A stretch of DNA of 8,750 nucleotides from Coriobacteriia bacterium (GCA_007123455.1 SKKZ01000230.1:1-8750); one strand, 5' to 3'; shown: positions 1 through 6,399, counted from the first letter of the stretch. Numbers and translations: made by a program. Notes: generated from the letters alone by a model not told the origin.

Positions 1-325
1 CCGCGGCAGCGAGGGCATCCTCGCCCTGCGCCATCGAGAGCGTGTCGGCGAACTCGAGGGACAAGATATCCAAGACGATCGTCGCTATGTCGGGCGTCCC
101 GGCCTGTGCCATCGACTCGGTACATCCGGTGCACGCACCGCCGTGGAGCCACACGGCCGGTTGGAGTCGAGCACCGGTATTCAGTGCGCGCGCGATCTCG
201 GGTACGAAGGACTGTGACAGTCCCAGCAGTGCCGCGATCGAACCGCAATACTTGAGGAAATCGCGACGCGAAACGCCTCGTGCGGCGAGAAGATCATATA
301 TCGCGTCGTGGTCCTCATGCGCCAT
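1..325 (-). CDS. [NiFe] hydrogenase small subunit, N-terminal part (runs off left edge)
   Basis: This is the electron-transferring Fe-S subunit of a membrane-associated uptake [NiFe] hydrogenase. It is exported with its large subunit and passes electrons from H2 oxidation to the membrane. The reverse strand reads about 108 codons without a stop. A twin-arginine signal is visible (SRRDFLK, residues 19-25), followed by a hydrophobic stretch at about 27-41. Then comes WLHGGACTGCTES, whose Cys65 and Cys68 are the proximal-cluster cysteines diagnostic of the family. The ATG at 325-323 was chosen because AAGGAGGT (340-333) lies upstream at good spacing and the Tat signal starts 18 residues in. Small subunits are usually about 350 residues, so roughly two thirds lies outside the window, probably with the large subunit and a cytochrome b. 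The Tat signal and CTGCTES argue for a group 1-type enzyme; the subgroup cannot be decided. Confidence 0.93.
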   Translation of the reverse strand, partial: MAHEDHDAIYDLLAARGVSRRDFLKYCGSIAALLGLSQSFVPEIARALNTGARLQPAVWLHGGACTGCTESMAQAGTPDIATIVLDILSLEFADTLSMAQGEDALAAA

Positions 326-332
326 GCCATAC

Positions 333-340
333 ACCTCCTT
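333..340 (-). promoter_or_regulatory. Ribosome binding site of the hydrogenase small subunit gene
   Basis: AAGGAGGT on the minus strand is a perfect 8-base complement to the 16S rRNA anti-Shine-Dalgarno. It lies 7 bases before the ATG at 325. It fixes the start of the hydrogenase gene and predicts strong translation initiation. Confidence 0.85.
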
Positions 341-777
341 GTAGGAATCGAACCATTCTTCGCGTGGACGCCACGCCTCGTGGCCTCACGCCCGATCAGG
401 TCCCTGCATCGTCACACGTGCAGCCAGGCAGAACCTCCTTCCGCGAACGGCATCCTTCTGGTCACGGCCGATATGGGGAGCGCGGCGCGCGCAGCTGTAA
501 GACCGGCGCGGCTCCGGAATCCCCGAAAGGGACACTTTCACGTGCAGAGCGACTGACACTCGTCGGAGCGGTCAGGCTAAACGCTAGGTGAAAAAACGCA
601 CAACCGCAAGGTGCGAACACTCCGTCCGAGCCGGTGCGGGCGGTTCGAATCGCACTGCAATGCAAGGCGCCGACACCCCCTTTTGGTCGAGGCCGTGAAT
701 TCCAGGGCGTAGTACTTCGCGCGTTCCTTCAGGCAAGAATAACGAGAGTACACTTGGAAACTAGCACATTTTAGCGC

Positions 778-810
778 TTCCCCATAAGACTCAGGCGCCC
801 CAATGGGGAA
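778..810. repeat. 8-bp perfect inverted repeat upstream of the 66-aa gene
   Basis: TTCCCCAT (778-785) and ATGGGGAA (803-810) are exact reverse complements separated by 17 bases. The repeat ends 46 bases before the ATG at 857. It could be an operator for a dimeric regulator or a leader hairpin. It lacks a following T-run, so it does not look like a terminator. The sequence does not match a TTGAT-type Fnr box. Confidence 0.5.
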
Positions 811-856
811 AACTCAGAGTGAGGGGCAGACAGCGATCAAGTGACGGGAGTTCGCA

Positions 857-1057
857 ATGGCTGACGACCGGAAGCACGAGGACCACCGCTCTTCACTCGG
901 AGGGGCTCCGGACATGCCGCCGTCGGGCGAGGATGACGAGGGCTTTCGCGAGCGTTGTGACAGCGACCTTGAATCACTGTCGCCGCGTCAGACCGCGGAT
1001 TGTGCAGGCGCCGACCTCGCCGAGTTGTACGAGAACGAGGAGGATGGCGGGTCCTGA
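857..1057 (+). CDS. Small acidic hypothetical protein (66 aa)
   Basis: I do not recognise this protein. It is 66 residues, rich in Asp and Glu, with two cysteines (about residues 34 and 49), many small or polar residues, and no membrane segment or signal peptide. It is probably soluble and partly disordered. The ATG has a good GGGAG (846-850) 6 bases upstream, the main evidence that it is a real gene. It precedes the DUF2249 gene by 60 bases on the same strand, so co-transcription is plausible. It could still be a chance frame, because high-GC DNA produces many open frames and no family match supports it. Confidence 0.5.
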   Translation: MADDRKHEDHRSSLGGAPDMPPSGEDDEGFRERCDSDLESLSPRQTADCAGADLAELYENEEDGGS

Positions 1058-1117
1058 GAACGAACCTAGTCGGTAGCCGCTGAGGTGCGGAAGCGCGGAT
1101 GTTGGAGGGGGCGACCG

Positions 1118-1378
1118 GTGGCAGGCACTTCGCAGGGAATCGTGTTGGATGTCCGGGGATGCACTCCCGACATCCGCAGACCTCTTCTTTTCTGCGTCAT
1201 CGATAAGCTACTCGAGCTCGATACTCCCGACAGCCTGCTCGTCGTGACAGATCATGAGCCTACCGGTATCGGATATCAGATCGATCTGCGCAAGGAAACG
1301 CGCGGCAAGTTCGAGTACTTCTACGACCAGCGCCTTGATGGTGCATGGGTCGCACTGATTCGACGCAAGCCTTTCTAG
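1118..1378 (+). CDS. DUF2249-family protein (86 aa)
   Basis: This small cytoplasmic protein belongs to the DUF2249 family, which has a TusA/SirA-like fold. It is often found near hemerythrin-like and denitrification or NO-stress genes; no reaction is established. Supporting features are the N-terminal strand VLDVRGC (residues 9-15), the RRPLLF segment that opens the family helix (20-25), the family hallmark TDHEPTGIGYQ (44-54), and the C-terminal WVALIRR strand (77-83). I chose the GTG at 1118 because GGAGGGGG (1104-1111) sits 6 bases upstream. The frame stays open to a GTG at 1085, but the extra 11 residues are basic, unlike the family, and lack a ribosome site. The gene converges on the HAD gene with only 6 bases between stop codons. 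Confidence 0.85.
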   Translation: MAGTSQGIVLDVRGCTPDIRRPLLFCVIDKLLELDTPDSLLVVTDHEPTGIGYQIDLRKETRGKFEYFYDQRLDGAWVALIRRKPF

Positions 1379-1384
1379 GAGGCG

Positions 1385-2089
1385 TTACCAGTCCTCCCCG
1401 AGAAGGGGGAGGATGCGTGCCAGTTCAACGAGGTCGCCACTGAAGTCGGACTCCACGGCAGGCTCGGGGCCCACGTAGTAGGTACGCATCCCGGTAGAGG
1501 CTGCGGGGAGGTCTAGAACCCGATCGTCGCCGACCATGAGGCACCGTTCGGGTGCCACCCCGATGAGCTCAGCCGTCTCCCTGTAATACTCCGGCAGTGG
1601 CTTGCAGGCGTGCATGGTTTCGTACGTCGTGACGGCGTGTAGCGGCAGATCGCCAAGGCCGGCCCAGGCTATTCGGTGCTCGACCGCCGAGAGCGGAAAG
1701 ATCGGATTGGTGGCTATCGCGACTCTAAGATCGAGTTCCAGTGCCCTTTCGACGGCGTCTCTCGCTCCGGCTGCAGGGCCAAACCCGTCACCGAGTAAGG
1801 GGAACTCCTCAGCATAGAATCTCGTGAACACCTCGCTGTGCTCATCGAGGTCGATACCTGTGAGCGCAAGGAACTTCTCGTGGAAGATCTCTCTGTTCGT
1901 GCGTCCCGGGTGGGCGACCACCATTGCGTGCGTCGCGACATTCAGCGCTGCCAAAGCCCTGCTGACGCCGTCGGGTCCCGTGGTCAACGGCTCGAGGGCC
2001 CGTCCGAGTGCGGAGAAGTATCTCTCGAGGAAAGACTCGAGGTCGATATCGAGCAAGGTGCCATCGAGATCGAAGAGGATTCCCTGCAA
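1385..2089 (-). CDS. HAD-superfamily hydrolase (phosphatase-like, 234 aa)
   Basis: This is a cytoplasmic haloacid dehalogenase-superfamily enzyme, most likely a small-molecule phosphatase; its substrate is unknown. All four HAD motifs are present. Motif I is FDLDGT with nucleophile Asp7 and acid/base Asp9, motif II is ATNP (Thr127), motif III is CKP (Lys153), and motif IV is GDDRVLD (Asp178, Asp179, Asp183). A long helical insertion after motif I is consistent with a C1 cap. I chose the TTG at 2089 because AGGAG (2101-2097) lies 7 bases upstream and motif I then falls at residue 7, as usual. The frame extends upstream to an ATG at 2119 (10 extra residues, no ribosome site) and much further, into the divergent regulator gene. 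That long form is not credible. Confidence 0.85.
   Translation of the reverse strand: MQGILFDLDGTLLDIDLESFLERYFSALGRALEPLTTGPDGVSRALAALNVATHAMVVAHPGRTNREIFHEKFLALTGIDLDEHSEVFTRFYAEEFPLLGDGFGPAAGARDAVERALELDLRVAIATNPIFPLSAVEHRIAWAGLGDLPLHAVTTYETMHACKPLPEYYRETAELIGVAPERCLMVGDDRVLDLPAASTGMRTYYVGPEPAVESDFSGDLVELARILPLLGEDW
1392..1413. terminator. Hairpin at the DUF2249/HAD convergent junction
   Basis: TCCTCCCC (1392-1399) and GGGGAGGA (1406-1413) form a perfect 8-bp stem with a 6-base loop. It starts 13 bases after the DUF2249 stop codon and lies inside the last codons of the HAD gene. There is no T-tract on the plus-strand side, so it may be a weak or factor-assisted terminator, or an mRNA 3'-end stabiliser. 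The position suggests 3'-end function; the activity is inferred. Confidence 0.4.
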
Positions 2090-2195
2090 CGCGTCTCTCC
2101 TCAGGCGGGGATGTGGCATACGCGCGCATCGTATCACGTGGTCGTGGACGGGCAGAGCACTCAAGGTGACTGCGGGGTGCGCCGATATCCTGTGC
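2090..2195. promoter_or_regulatory. Divergent intergenic region between HAD gene and Crp/Fnr gene
   Basis: These 106 bases must hold the start signals of both divergent genes. The HAD ribosome site AGGAG is at 2097-2101. A palindromic CACGTG lies at 2135-2140 and a minus-strand TTGAGT hexamer near 2164, but no clear paired -35/-10 could be read on either strand. Autoregulation by the Crp/Fnr protein would be typical, yet no TTGAT-N4-ATCAA or TGTGA-N6-TCACA site is visible. Confidence 0.4.
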
Positions 2196-2891
2196 ATGAG
2201 ACGTGTCGCTGCTGTCGACGACATCATGGGGAAGCTGCACTCGTTTCCTCTATTCACCCGGATGACGCCCTCGGAACTCGAGGTCGTCGCCGGTTCGCTG
2301 CGCGTGCGGCGCTGCCCCAAAGGTGCATTCATCGTTTCCCGGGGAGAGCCGGGAACCGCCCTTTACCTGCTTGTTTCGGGACGGGTGAAGCTGACGATCG
2401 CCTCTCCCGACGGCAAGGAGCTCGTGCTCGGTCATCTCGATGCACCGGCGCACTTCGGTGAGGCCAGTCTGGCAGAGAGGCAGCCGCATCCGGCCGACGT
2501 CGTTGCGATCACCGAGGTCGAGATGCTCATCTGGGACGTGCGCGATCTCAATGGTGCTTTGCGGACCCAGCCGGACCTTGCGGTGCCACTGGTAGCTGCA
2601 CTCTCTCGTCGCCTGCGCGACACCATCGGCAGGCTGGAAGACCTGACGTTTCACGATGCCGGACAGCGGGTGAGCCGGGTACTGCTCAACATAGCAACAG
2701 CGCGTGAAGAGGCTACCGGGGTTCCTCTCATCAAAGGCTTCACTCACTACGACATCGCCACGCTTGCCGGGACTTCACGAGAGACCGCAAGCCGGGTCAT
2801 ATCAGCACTCGGAAGTGAAGGCGCACTCTCGGTTCACGGCAGGACGATACTCGTCGATCTTGAGAGAGTGCGAGACGCGATCAGTTCGTAG
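2196..2891 (+). CDS. Crp/Fnr-family transcriptional regulator (231 aa)
   Basis: This is a cytoplasmic DNA-binding regulator with an N-terminal cyclic-nucleotide-binding-type beta-barrel (about 15-130), a dimerisation helix (about 130-155) and a C-terminal winged helix-turn-helix (about 168-225). The effector pocket reads HFGEASLAERQPHPADV. The Arg-Ser pair that contacts cAMP in E. coli CRP is replaced by Pro99-Ala100, so cAMP is unlikely to be the ligand. Only one cysteine is present (Cys40), so there is no Fnr-type [4Fe-4S] cluster. The recognition helix has TSRETASR; the E..SR pattern (Glu186, Ser189, Arg190) is the Fnr type that reads TTGA-like half sites. It may sense redox state, NO, heme or another small molecule. 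The start is uncertain: ATG 2196 has no clear ribosome site, and ATG 2226 (10 residues shorter) is the alternative. The cytochrome b5-like gene follows by 117 bases. Confidence 0.9.
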   Translation: MRRVAAVDDIMGKLHSFPLFTRMTPSELEVVAGSLRVRRCPKGAFIVSRGEPGTALYLLVSGRVKLTIASPDGKELVLGHLDAPAHFGEASLAERQPHPADVVAITEVEMLIWDVRDLNGALRTQPDLAVPLVAALSRRLRDTIGRLEDLTFHDAGQRVSRVLLNIATAREEATGVPLIKGFTHYDIATLAGTSRETASRVISALGSEGALSVHGRTILVDLERVRDAISS

Positions 2892-2999
2892 CGAGCCGGG
2901 TGCGCCATTCGTCCAACCTCAACAACTCACCGGATTCGATAGTTGGTTTCGCCACAGCCCGTATGGGGAGATATATGTCGCAACAGCCACCCGACCGAC

Positions 3000-3004
3000 G
3001 GAGG
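3000..3004 (+). promoter_or_regulatory. Ribosome binding site deciding the cytochrome b5-like start
   Basis: GGAGG lies 1 base before a first ATG (3006) and 4 bases before a second in-frame ATG (3009). The second spacing is the workable one, so 3009 is preferred. Confidence 0.6.
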
Positions 3005-3008
3005 AATG

Positions 3009-3236
3009 ATGAAGGAGTTCACCCTCGAGGAGCTTTCGCAGAACAACGGCAAGGACGGCAAGCCTGCATACGTAGCGTTTAAGGGAACCGTCTACGACGT
3101 CACAGAGAGTGCGATGTGGGGTGACGGCGAGCACGAAGCGATGCACGACGCCGGTGCGGATCTGACCGAGGAACATGGAGATGCTCCCCACGATGAGTAC
3201 ATCGTGGACTTTCCAGAGGTCGGACGGCTCGTTTAG
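3009..3236 (+). CDS. Small cytochrome b5-like heme-binding protein (75 aa)
   Basis: This is a single-domain prokaryotic cytochrome b5-like protein, about the usual size of the short bacterial family, probably a soluble electron carrier or heme binder. The N-terminus FTLEELSQNNG is followed by KPAYVAFKGTVYDVTES, the strand pair typical of the fold. Then comes W(x)4 H(x)3 H with AGADLT, the bacterial counterpart of the heme-binding helix, containing His42 and His46, and later APH (His61). His46 and His61 are candidate axial ligands, but which two bind heme is inferred. There is no signal peptide or membrane segment, so it should be cytoplasmic. An in-frame ATG at 3006 would add one Met. It lies downstream of the Crp/Fnr gene, and its TAG stop (3234-3236) overlaps the TAA of the convergent methyltransferase gene. 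Confidence 0.85.
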   Translation: MKEFTLEELSQNNGKDGKPAYVAFKGTVYDVTESAMWGDGEHEAMHDAGADLTEEHGDAPHDEYIVDFPEVGRLV

Positions 3237-4537
3237 CCTGAGCGTCGCCGGAAGACGGCGACGCTTTCGACATGATAAGTCTGCGGGAAGAGGTCGTGAG
3301 CGGTCACGCTCTCGACCTCGTATCCTGCAACGGCCAGACATGCCGCATCGCGAGCCAGCGTTGCCGGGTCACAAGATACGTAGGCCACTCTGCGTGCTCC
3401 GGTGTCAGCGAGGGCCTCGAGCGTGCGAGGTTGGATGCCGGTGCGCGGGGGGTCGACCACCGCAAGATCGAACGTTCCCAGCGCGGGCAGTTCGCGTCCC
3501 GCATCGCCTCCGACCACGTCTGCTGAGACACCGGCATGCTCGAGGTTCCTTCGCAGGTCTGCGATCGCATGTCGGGAGCCTTCAACGGCGATCACCTCCC
3601 CGGCACGTGAGGCAAGCGGCACGGTGAAGGTGCCGGTACCGGCGTAGAGGTCCAGCACACGGTCTTCCTCTTGCGGCCGCACTGCGTCGAGCACGTGCGA
3701 GACCAGTGAATCGGCAGCGGCGGTGTTGACCTGGAAGAAGGATGGCGCCGAGATCGCCATTTTGTGACCGGCGAGGATCTCGGTCCAGTACCCGCGTCCG
3801 TGAAGCACTTCGACGCCGGCAACGGCACGTTCCTTGATCGGTCCCTTCACGAGCACGCGCACGACGCTGCTCGCACCGATCGCGTCGGCAAGGACCTTGG
3901 CAGCCATCTGTCGCGGGAAGGGTCCCGGCTTCGTCCAGAGCGCGGCCTCGACGTGCCCGGTACGGCGTGAGACGCGGATGCCTATCCTCTGCAAGCCGAG
4001 CGCTCCGTGTCGTCCCGACAGGTATCGCAGTGCACCCACGAGCGAACCGGGTGCCCCCTGCAGAGCAGGAGGCAGCAGGAGACAGCGATCGATAGGCACG
4101 AGTGACGACTCGCCCCTCCGGTTAAGCCCGATGCGTACCGTCCCGTCCACCTCCTCCGCGACGAACTCCACCTTGTTGCGGTAGCCGTACGCCGGAGACG
4201 ATGCGACGGCGGGAGTCACATCGGCGGAGAGCTTGCCTATGCGGCGGAAGGCATCGGACACGATCCGGGTCTTCGCCGCGTGTTGCGCACGCTCGGACAC
4301 ATGCTGCCACTGGCACCCCCCGCACGTGCCGAAATACGGACATGGCGGCTCAACGCGCTCGGGGGAGGACTCGACGATCTCAGTGATGCGTGCCGCGACG
4401 CGGGTACCGTGGTCGGCGGTCAACTCTATCTCGACCAGATCCCCGGGGCAGCCTCCACGGACAAAGGCGACCCGGCCGTCGTCGAGACGTGCGACTGCAT
4501 CGCCTCCGTGGGCGAGTGACTCGATCGTGACACGCAC
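3233..4537 (-). CDS. Class I SAM RNA m5U methyltransferase, RlmD/TrmA (RumA) family (434 aa)
   Basis: This enzyme methylates C5 of a uridine in 23S rRNA or tRNA with S-adenosylmethionine. An N-terminal TRAM-type RNA-binding domain (about 1-55) precedes a four-cysteine Fe-S site, C66-x5-C72-x2-C75 plus C152, as in RumA/RlmD. The Rossmann domain has motif I DLYAGTGTF (296-304), FFQVN (267-271), VDPPRTG (361-367), the catalytic cysteine in SCDP (Cys389), and the C-terminal Glu (HVES, Glu424) that acts as base. The length matches the family (about 430-460). The start is GTG at 4537, with AAGGA about 7 bases upstream; there is no better upstream ATG. Target specificity (U747, U1939 or tRNA U54) cannot be read from sequence alone. 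It is transcribed alone, divergent from the pilT-like gene. Confidence 0.93.
   Translation of the reverse strand: MRVTIESLAHGGDAVARLDDGRVAFVRGGCPGDLVEIELTADHGTRVAARITEIVESSPERVEPPCPYFGTCGGCQWQHVSERAQHAAKTRIVSDAFRRIGKLSADVTPAVASSPAYGYRNKVEFVAEEVDGTVRIGLNRRGESSLVPIDRCLLLPPALQGAPGSLVGALRYLSGRHGALGLQRIGIRVSRRTGHVEAALWTKPGPFPRQMAAKVLADAIGASSVVRVLVKGPIKERAVAGVEVLHGRGYWTEILAGHKMAISAPSFFQVNTAAADSLVSHVLDAVRPQEEDRVLDLYAGTGTFTVPLASRAGEVIAVEGSRHAIADLRRNLEHAGVSADVVGGDAGRELPALGTFDLAVVDPPRTGIQPRTLEALADTGARRVAYVSCDPATLARDAACLAVAGYEVESVTAHDLFPQTYHVESVAVFRRRSG
3241..3265. terminator. 10-bp hairpin at the b5/methyltransferase convergent junction
   Basis: AGCGTCGCCG (3241-3250) pairs perfectly with CGGCGACGCT (3256-3265) around a 5-base GAAGA loop. 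It begins 4 bases after the cytochrome b5-like stop, and on that strand is followed by TTTC, a very short T-run. On the other strand it codes for the last residues of the methyltransferase (about SVAVFRRRS). The position and GC-rich stem suggest an intrinsic terminator for the b5 transcript, or a transcript-end stabiliser. Confidence 0.55.
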
Positions 4538-4702
4538 AGAGCGGTCCTTCCGGCAGGCGACTCACACATGGTAGCGCAGTGTACGGGTGATGCGTGCGGG
4601 AGTAGGACTGAAGCATCCACCCACTCATGCCGATATTCGAAGGAGTGATGGTAGAGGTAGCCGTGAATGGATTGCGCGGCTCCGAGGAGGAGGTCTCGAG
4701 GG
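4538..4702. promoter_or_regulatory. Divergent intergenic region between methyltransferase and receiver-PilT genes
   Basis: These 165 bases should contain both promoters. The minus-strand ribosome site AAGGA sits just outside the methyltransferase GTG. On the plus strand a GATATT (4632-4637) could be a -10, with a poor CTGAAG -35 18 bases before it. GAGGAGGAGG (4684-4693) is the ribosome site of the PilT-like gene. No operator or terminator was recognised. Confidence 0.35.
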
Positions 4703-6391
4703 ATGGCAGCCAAGAAGGCGCTCATAGTCCATGACGACGCAGCGCTGGTCGAGCAGGTGCGGGCTTCACTGTCCGCCAGCGCAGCCGACATGGAGGTCGT
4801 CAGCGCGATCTCCGGCCCACGGGCCCTCGGTATCATTTCGACGCAGCGTCCCGACGTCATAGTCGTCGATGCCGAGCTCGTGGGAATGGACGGATATGCT
4901 TTGACCCAGCAGCTCAAGGAGGACCCGCAGACCGCCCACGTGCCGGTGGTCATCGTGAGCCTCAACCCGACCGAGGCCTCTGCCGTGAAGGCGAGACAGT
5001 GCGGTGCCGCCGCGCATCTCCCGGCCCGCGGTCCTGTAGAAGCAATCGCGGCCAAAGTGGTTTCACTCCTGGGAGGGAATGCCTCTGCGCGCACGCAACC
5101 GGCACCCGTTGCGGTGGGAGTAGGGGCACGGGAGACTGCCCAGGGAGGAGCCCCCTCCGTATCGACGCAAGCCGGCGTGCCTCAACCAGCGTCACAGGCG
5201 CCGCCACAAGCTGTGGCGGAACCGGCGTCCCTGCTGAGACCAGCCGTCGCAACCGAGGGCGGAGCCGGCGCGTACAGTGTTCCTGAGGTAGTCGTGACTC
5301 GTGAGTCCCCGGCGGAGTCAGAGACGCCGCACATCGATGACCTACTACGCATCATGATCGATCGTGGCGGATCCGACCTGCATCTGACGGTCGGCAGTCC
5401 TCCGGGCCTCCGCTTGCGCGGTGAGCTTGTTCCGGTCGAGAACGCCAAGCCGCTGCAGCCGCGCGATGCGATGGAGATGATTCTGAGCCTGCTTTCCGAG
5501 GAGCAGCGGCGCCGGTTCGAGACCGAACTCGAGCTCGATTTCGCGTACAGCATCCCCGGCGTCTCACGATTCCGTGCGAACGTGTTCCAGCAGCGCAACT
5601 CCATGGGTGCGGTATTCCGTGTGATCCCCATCGCGATTCCGACCCTGGAAGACCTCGGTCTGCCTAAAGTCTGCCGCTATCTCGCCGACCGCCCGCGCGG
5701 CCTGGTGCTCGTCACGGGTCCCACGGGATCGGGCAAGTCCACCACGCTCGCCGCGATGATCGATCACATCAACGAGACCCGCCCGCTGCACATAGTCACC
5801 CTCGAAGACCCGATCGAGTTCATGCATCGCAACAAGAAGGCGTACGTCAACCAGCGCGAGGTGGGAGAGGATACCCACTCGTTCGCCTCGGCGCTCAAAC
5901 GCGTCTTGCGCCAGGATCCCGACGTCATCCTTGTCGGTGAGATGCGTGACCTCGAGACTATCTCGGCAGCCATCACCGCGGCCGAGACCGGTCATCTCGT
6001 TCTTGCAACGCTCCATACCACCGGGGGACCGGCCACGGTAGACCGCATCATCGACGTCTTCCCGCCGCACCAGCAGCAGCAGGTCCGGATGCAGCTTTCC
6101 GGGACTCTTGAAGGTGTCCTTTCGCAGGTTCTCTTGCGATCGACCGACGGGAGAAGCCGGGTGATGGCGATGGAGATAATGCTCGGGATTCCGGCGATCT
6201 CAAACCTGATACGCGAGGGCAAGACACACCAGATGCCCACGATCATTCAGAGCGGTGCTTCACTCGGTATGCAGACACTCGATCAGCACCTCAAGACCCT
6301 GCTTCAGTCCGGCAAGGTCACGTTCGAGGAAGCCATCAGCAAAGCCCAGAGCCCGCGCGAGCTCGCGCAGATGGTCGGGCGCAAGATCTGA
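4703..6391 (+). CDS. Receiver-domain/PilT fusion: type IV pilus retraction ATPase (562 aa)
   Basis: This is a cytoplasmic hexameric AAA+-like motor that powers pilus retraction, here with an N-terminal response-regulator receiver domain. Residues 1-120 are the receiver: acidic pair Asp11-Asp12, putative phospho-acceptor Asp56 (VIVVDAE) and Ser86. The usual Lys of the K-P motif is replaced (LPARGP, Ala108). Residues about 128-200 are a Pro/Ala/Gln-rich linker. The PilT part has the family opening (IDDLLRIMIDRGGSDLHL), Walker A GPTGSGKST (339-347), the Asp-box LEDPIE (367-372), Walker B VILVGEMRD (408-416), the His-box TGHLVLATLHT (429-439), and AISNLIRE (498-505), a variant of the PilT AIRNLIRE motif. 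VGEMRDLET is PilT-like rather than PilB-like, and the zinc-binding cysteines of PilB are absent. ATG 4703 has GAGGAGGAGG 9 bases upstream; an ATG at 4667 has no usable site. No other pilus genes are in the window. The retraction assignment is strong; control by the receiver is inferred. Confidence 0.95.
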   Translation: MAAKKALIVHDDAALVEQVRASLSASAADMEVVSAISGPRALGIISTQRPDVIVVDAELVGMDGYALTQQLKEDPQTAHVPVVIVSLNPTEASAVKARQCGAAAHLPARGPVEAIAAKVVSLLGGNASARTQPAPVAVGVGARETAQGGAPSVSTQAGVPQPASQAPPQAVAEPASLLRPAVATEGGAGAYSVPEVVVTRESPAESETPHIDDLLRIMIDRGGSDLHLTVGSPPGLRLRGELVPVENAKPLQPRDAMEMILSLLSEEQRRRFETELELDFAYSIPGVSRFRANVFQQRNSMGAVFRVIPIAIPTLEDLGLPKVCRYLADRPRGLVLVTGPTGSGKSTTLAAMIDHINETRPLHIVTLEDPIEFMHRNKKAYVNQREVGEDTHSFASALKRVLRQDPDVILVGEMRDLETISAAITAAETGHLVLATLHTTGGPATVDRIIDVFPPHQQQQVRMQLSGTLEGVLSQVLLRSTDGRSRVMAMEIMLGIPAISNLIREGKTHQMPTIIQSGASLGMQTLDQHLKTLLQSGKVTFEEAISKAQSPRELAQMVGRKI

Positions 6392-6399
6392 GAAGGGTA

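Larger units (their letters stand above)
326..856. other. 531-bp gene-poor divergent control region
   Basis: This lies between the minus-strand hydrogenase gene and the plus-strand 66-aa gene. No open frame in it has both a ribosome binding site and credible composition. It should hold divergent promoters and possibly long leaders. Visible elements are the hydrogenase Shine-Dalgarno (333-340), a second identical minus-strand AAGGAGGT at 433-440, a small hairpin GCGTGG/CCACGC at 362-376, and the inverted repeat at 778-810. A weak plus-strand -10-like TACACT (749-754) has no convincing -35. No riboswitch, tRNA or intrinsic terminator with a U-tract was recognised. Confidence 0.6.

Noticed and set aside
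639..652. GGTTCGAATCG resembles the T-loop of a tRNA
   Set aside because: The flanking T-stem has mismatches, no acceptor stem or anticodon arm can be placed on either strand, and no CCA-type end follows.
462..665. 67-aa minus-strand frame upstream of the hydrogenase gene
   Set aside because: No ribosome binding site, composition typical of random high-GC frames, and no recognisable motif.
830..840. ATCAA half-site that could be part of an Fnr box before the 66-aa gene
   Set aside because: The opposite half (CAGAC) matches poorly to TTGAT, so a full dyad is not supported.
1824..2195. Upstream extension of the Crp/Fnr frame by 124 residues
   Set aside because: It lies antisense to the HAD gene, whose motifs are conserved there, and adds low-quality sequence before a normal Crp/Fnr start.
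2975..3082. Frame starting MSQQPPDRRR that overlaps the cytochrome b5-like gene
   Set aside because: GGGGAG is only about 4 bases upstream, and the frame runs out of register through the conserved b5 domain with no motif of its own.
4648..4734. Short frame (28 codons) starting MVEVAV just before and overlapping the receiver-PilT gene
   Set aside because: The AAGGAG is only 2 bases from its ATG, too close to work well, and the frame overlaps a clearly real gene. A leader peptide cannot be fully excluded.
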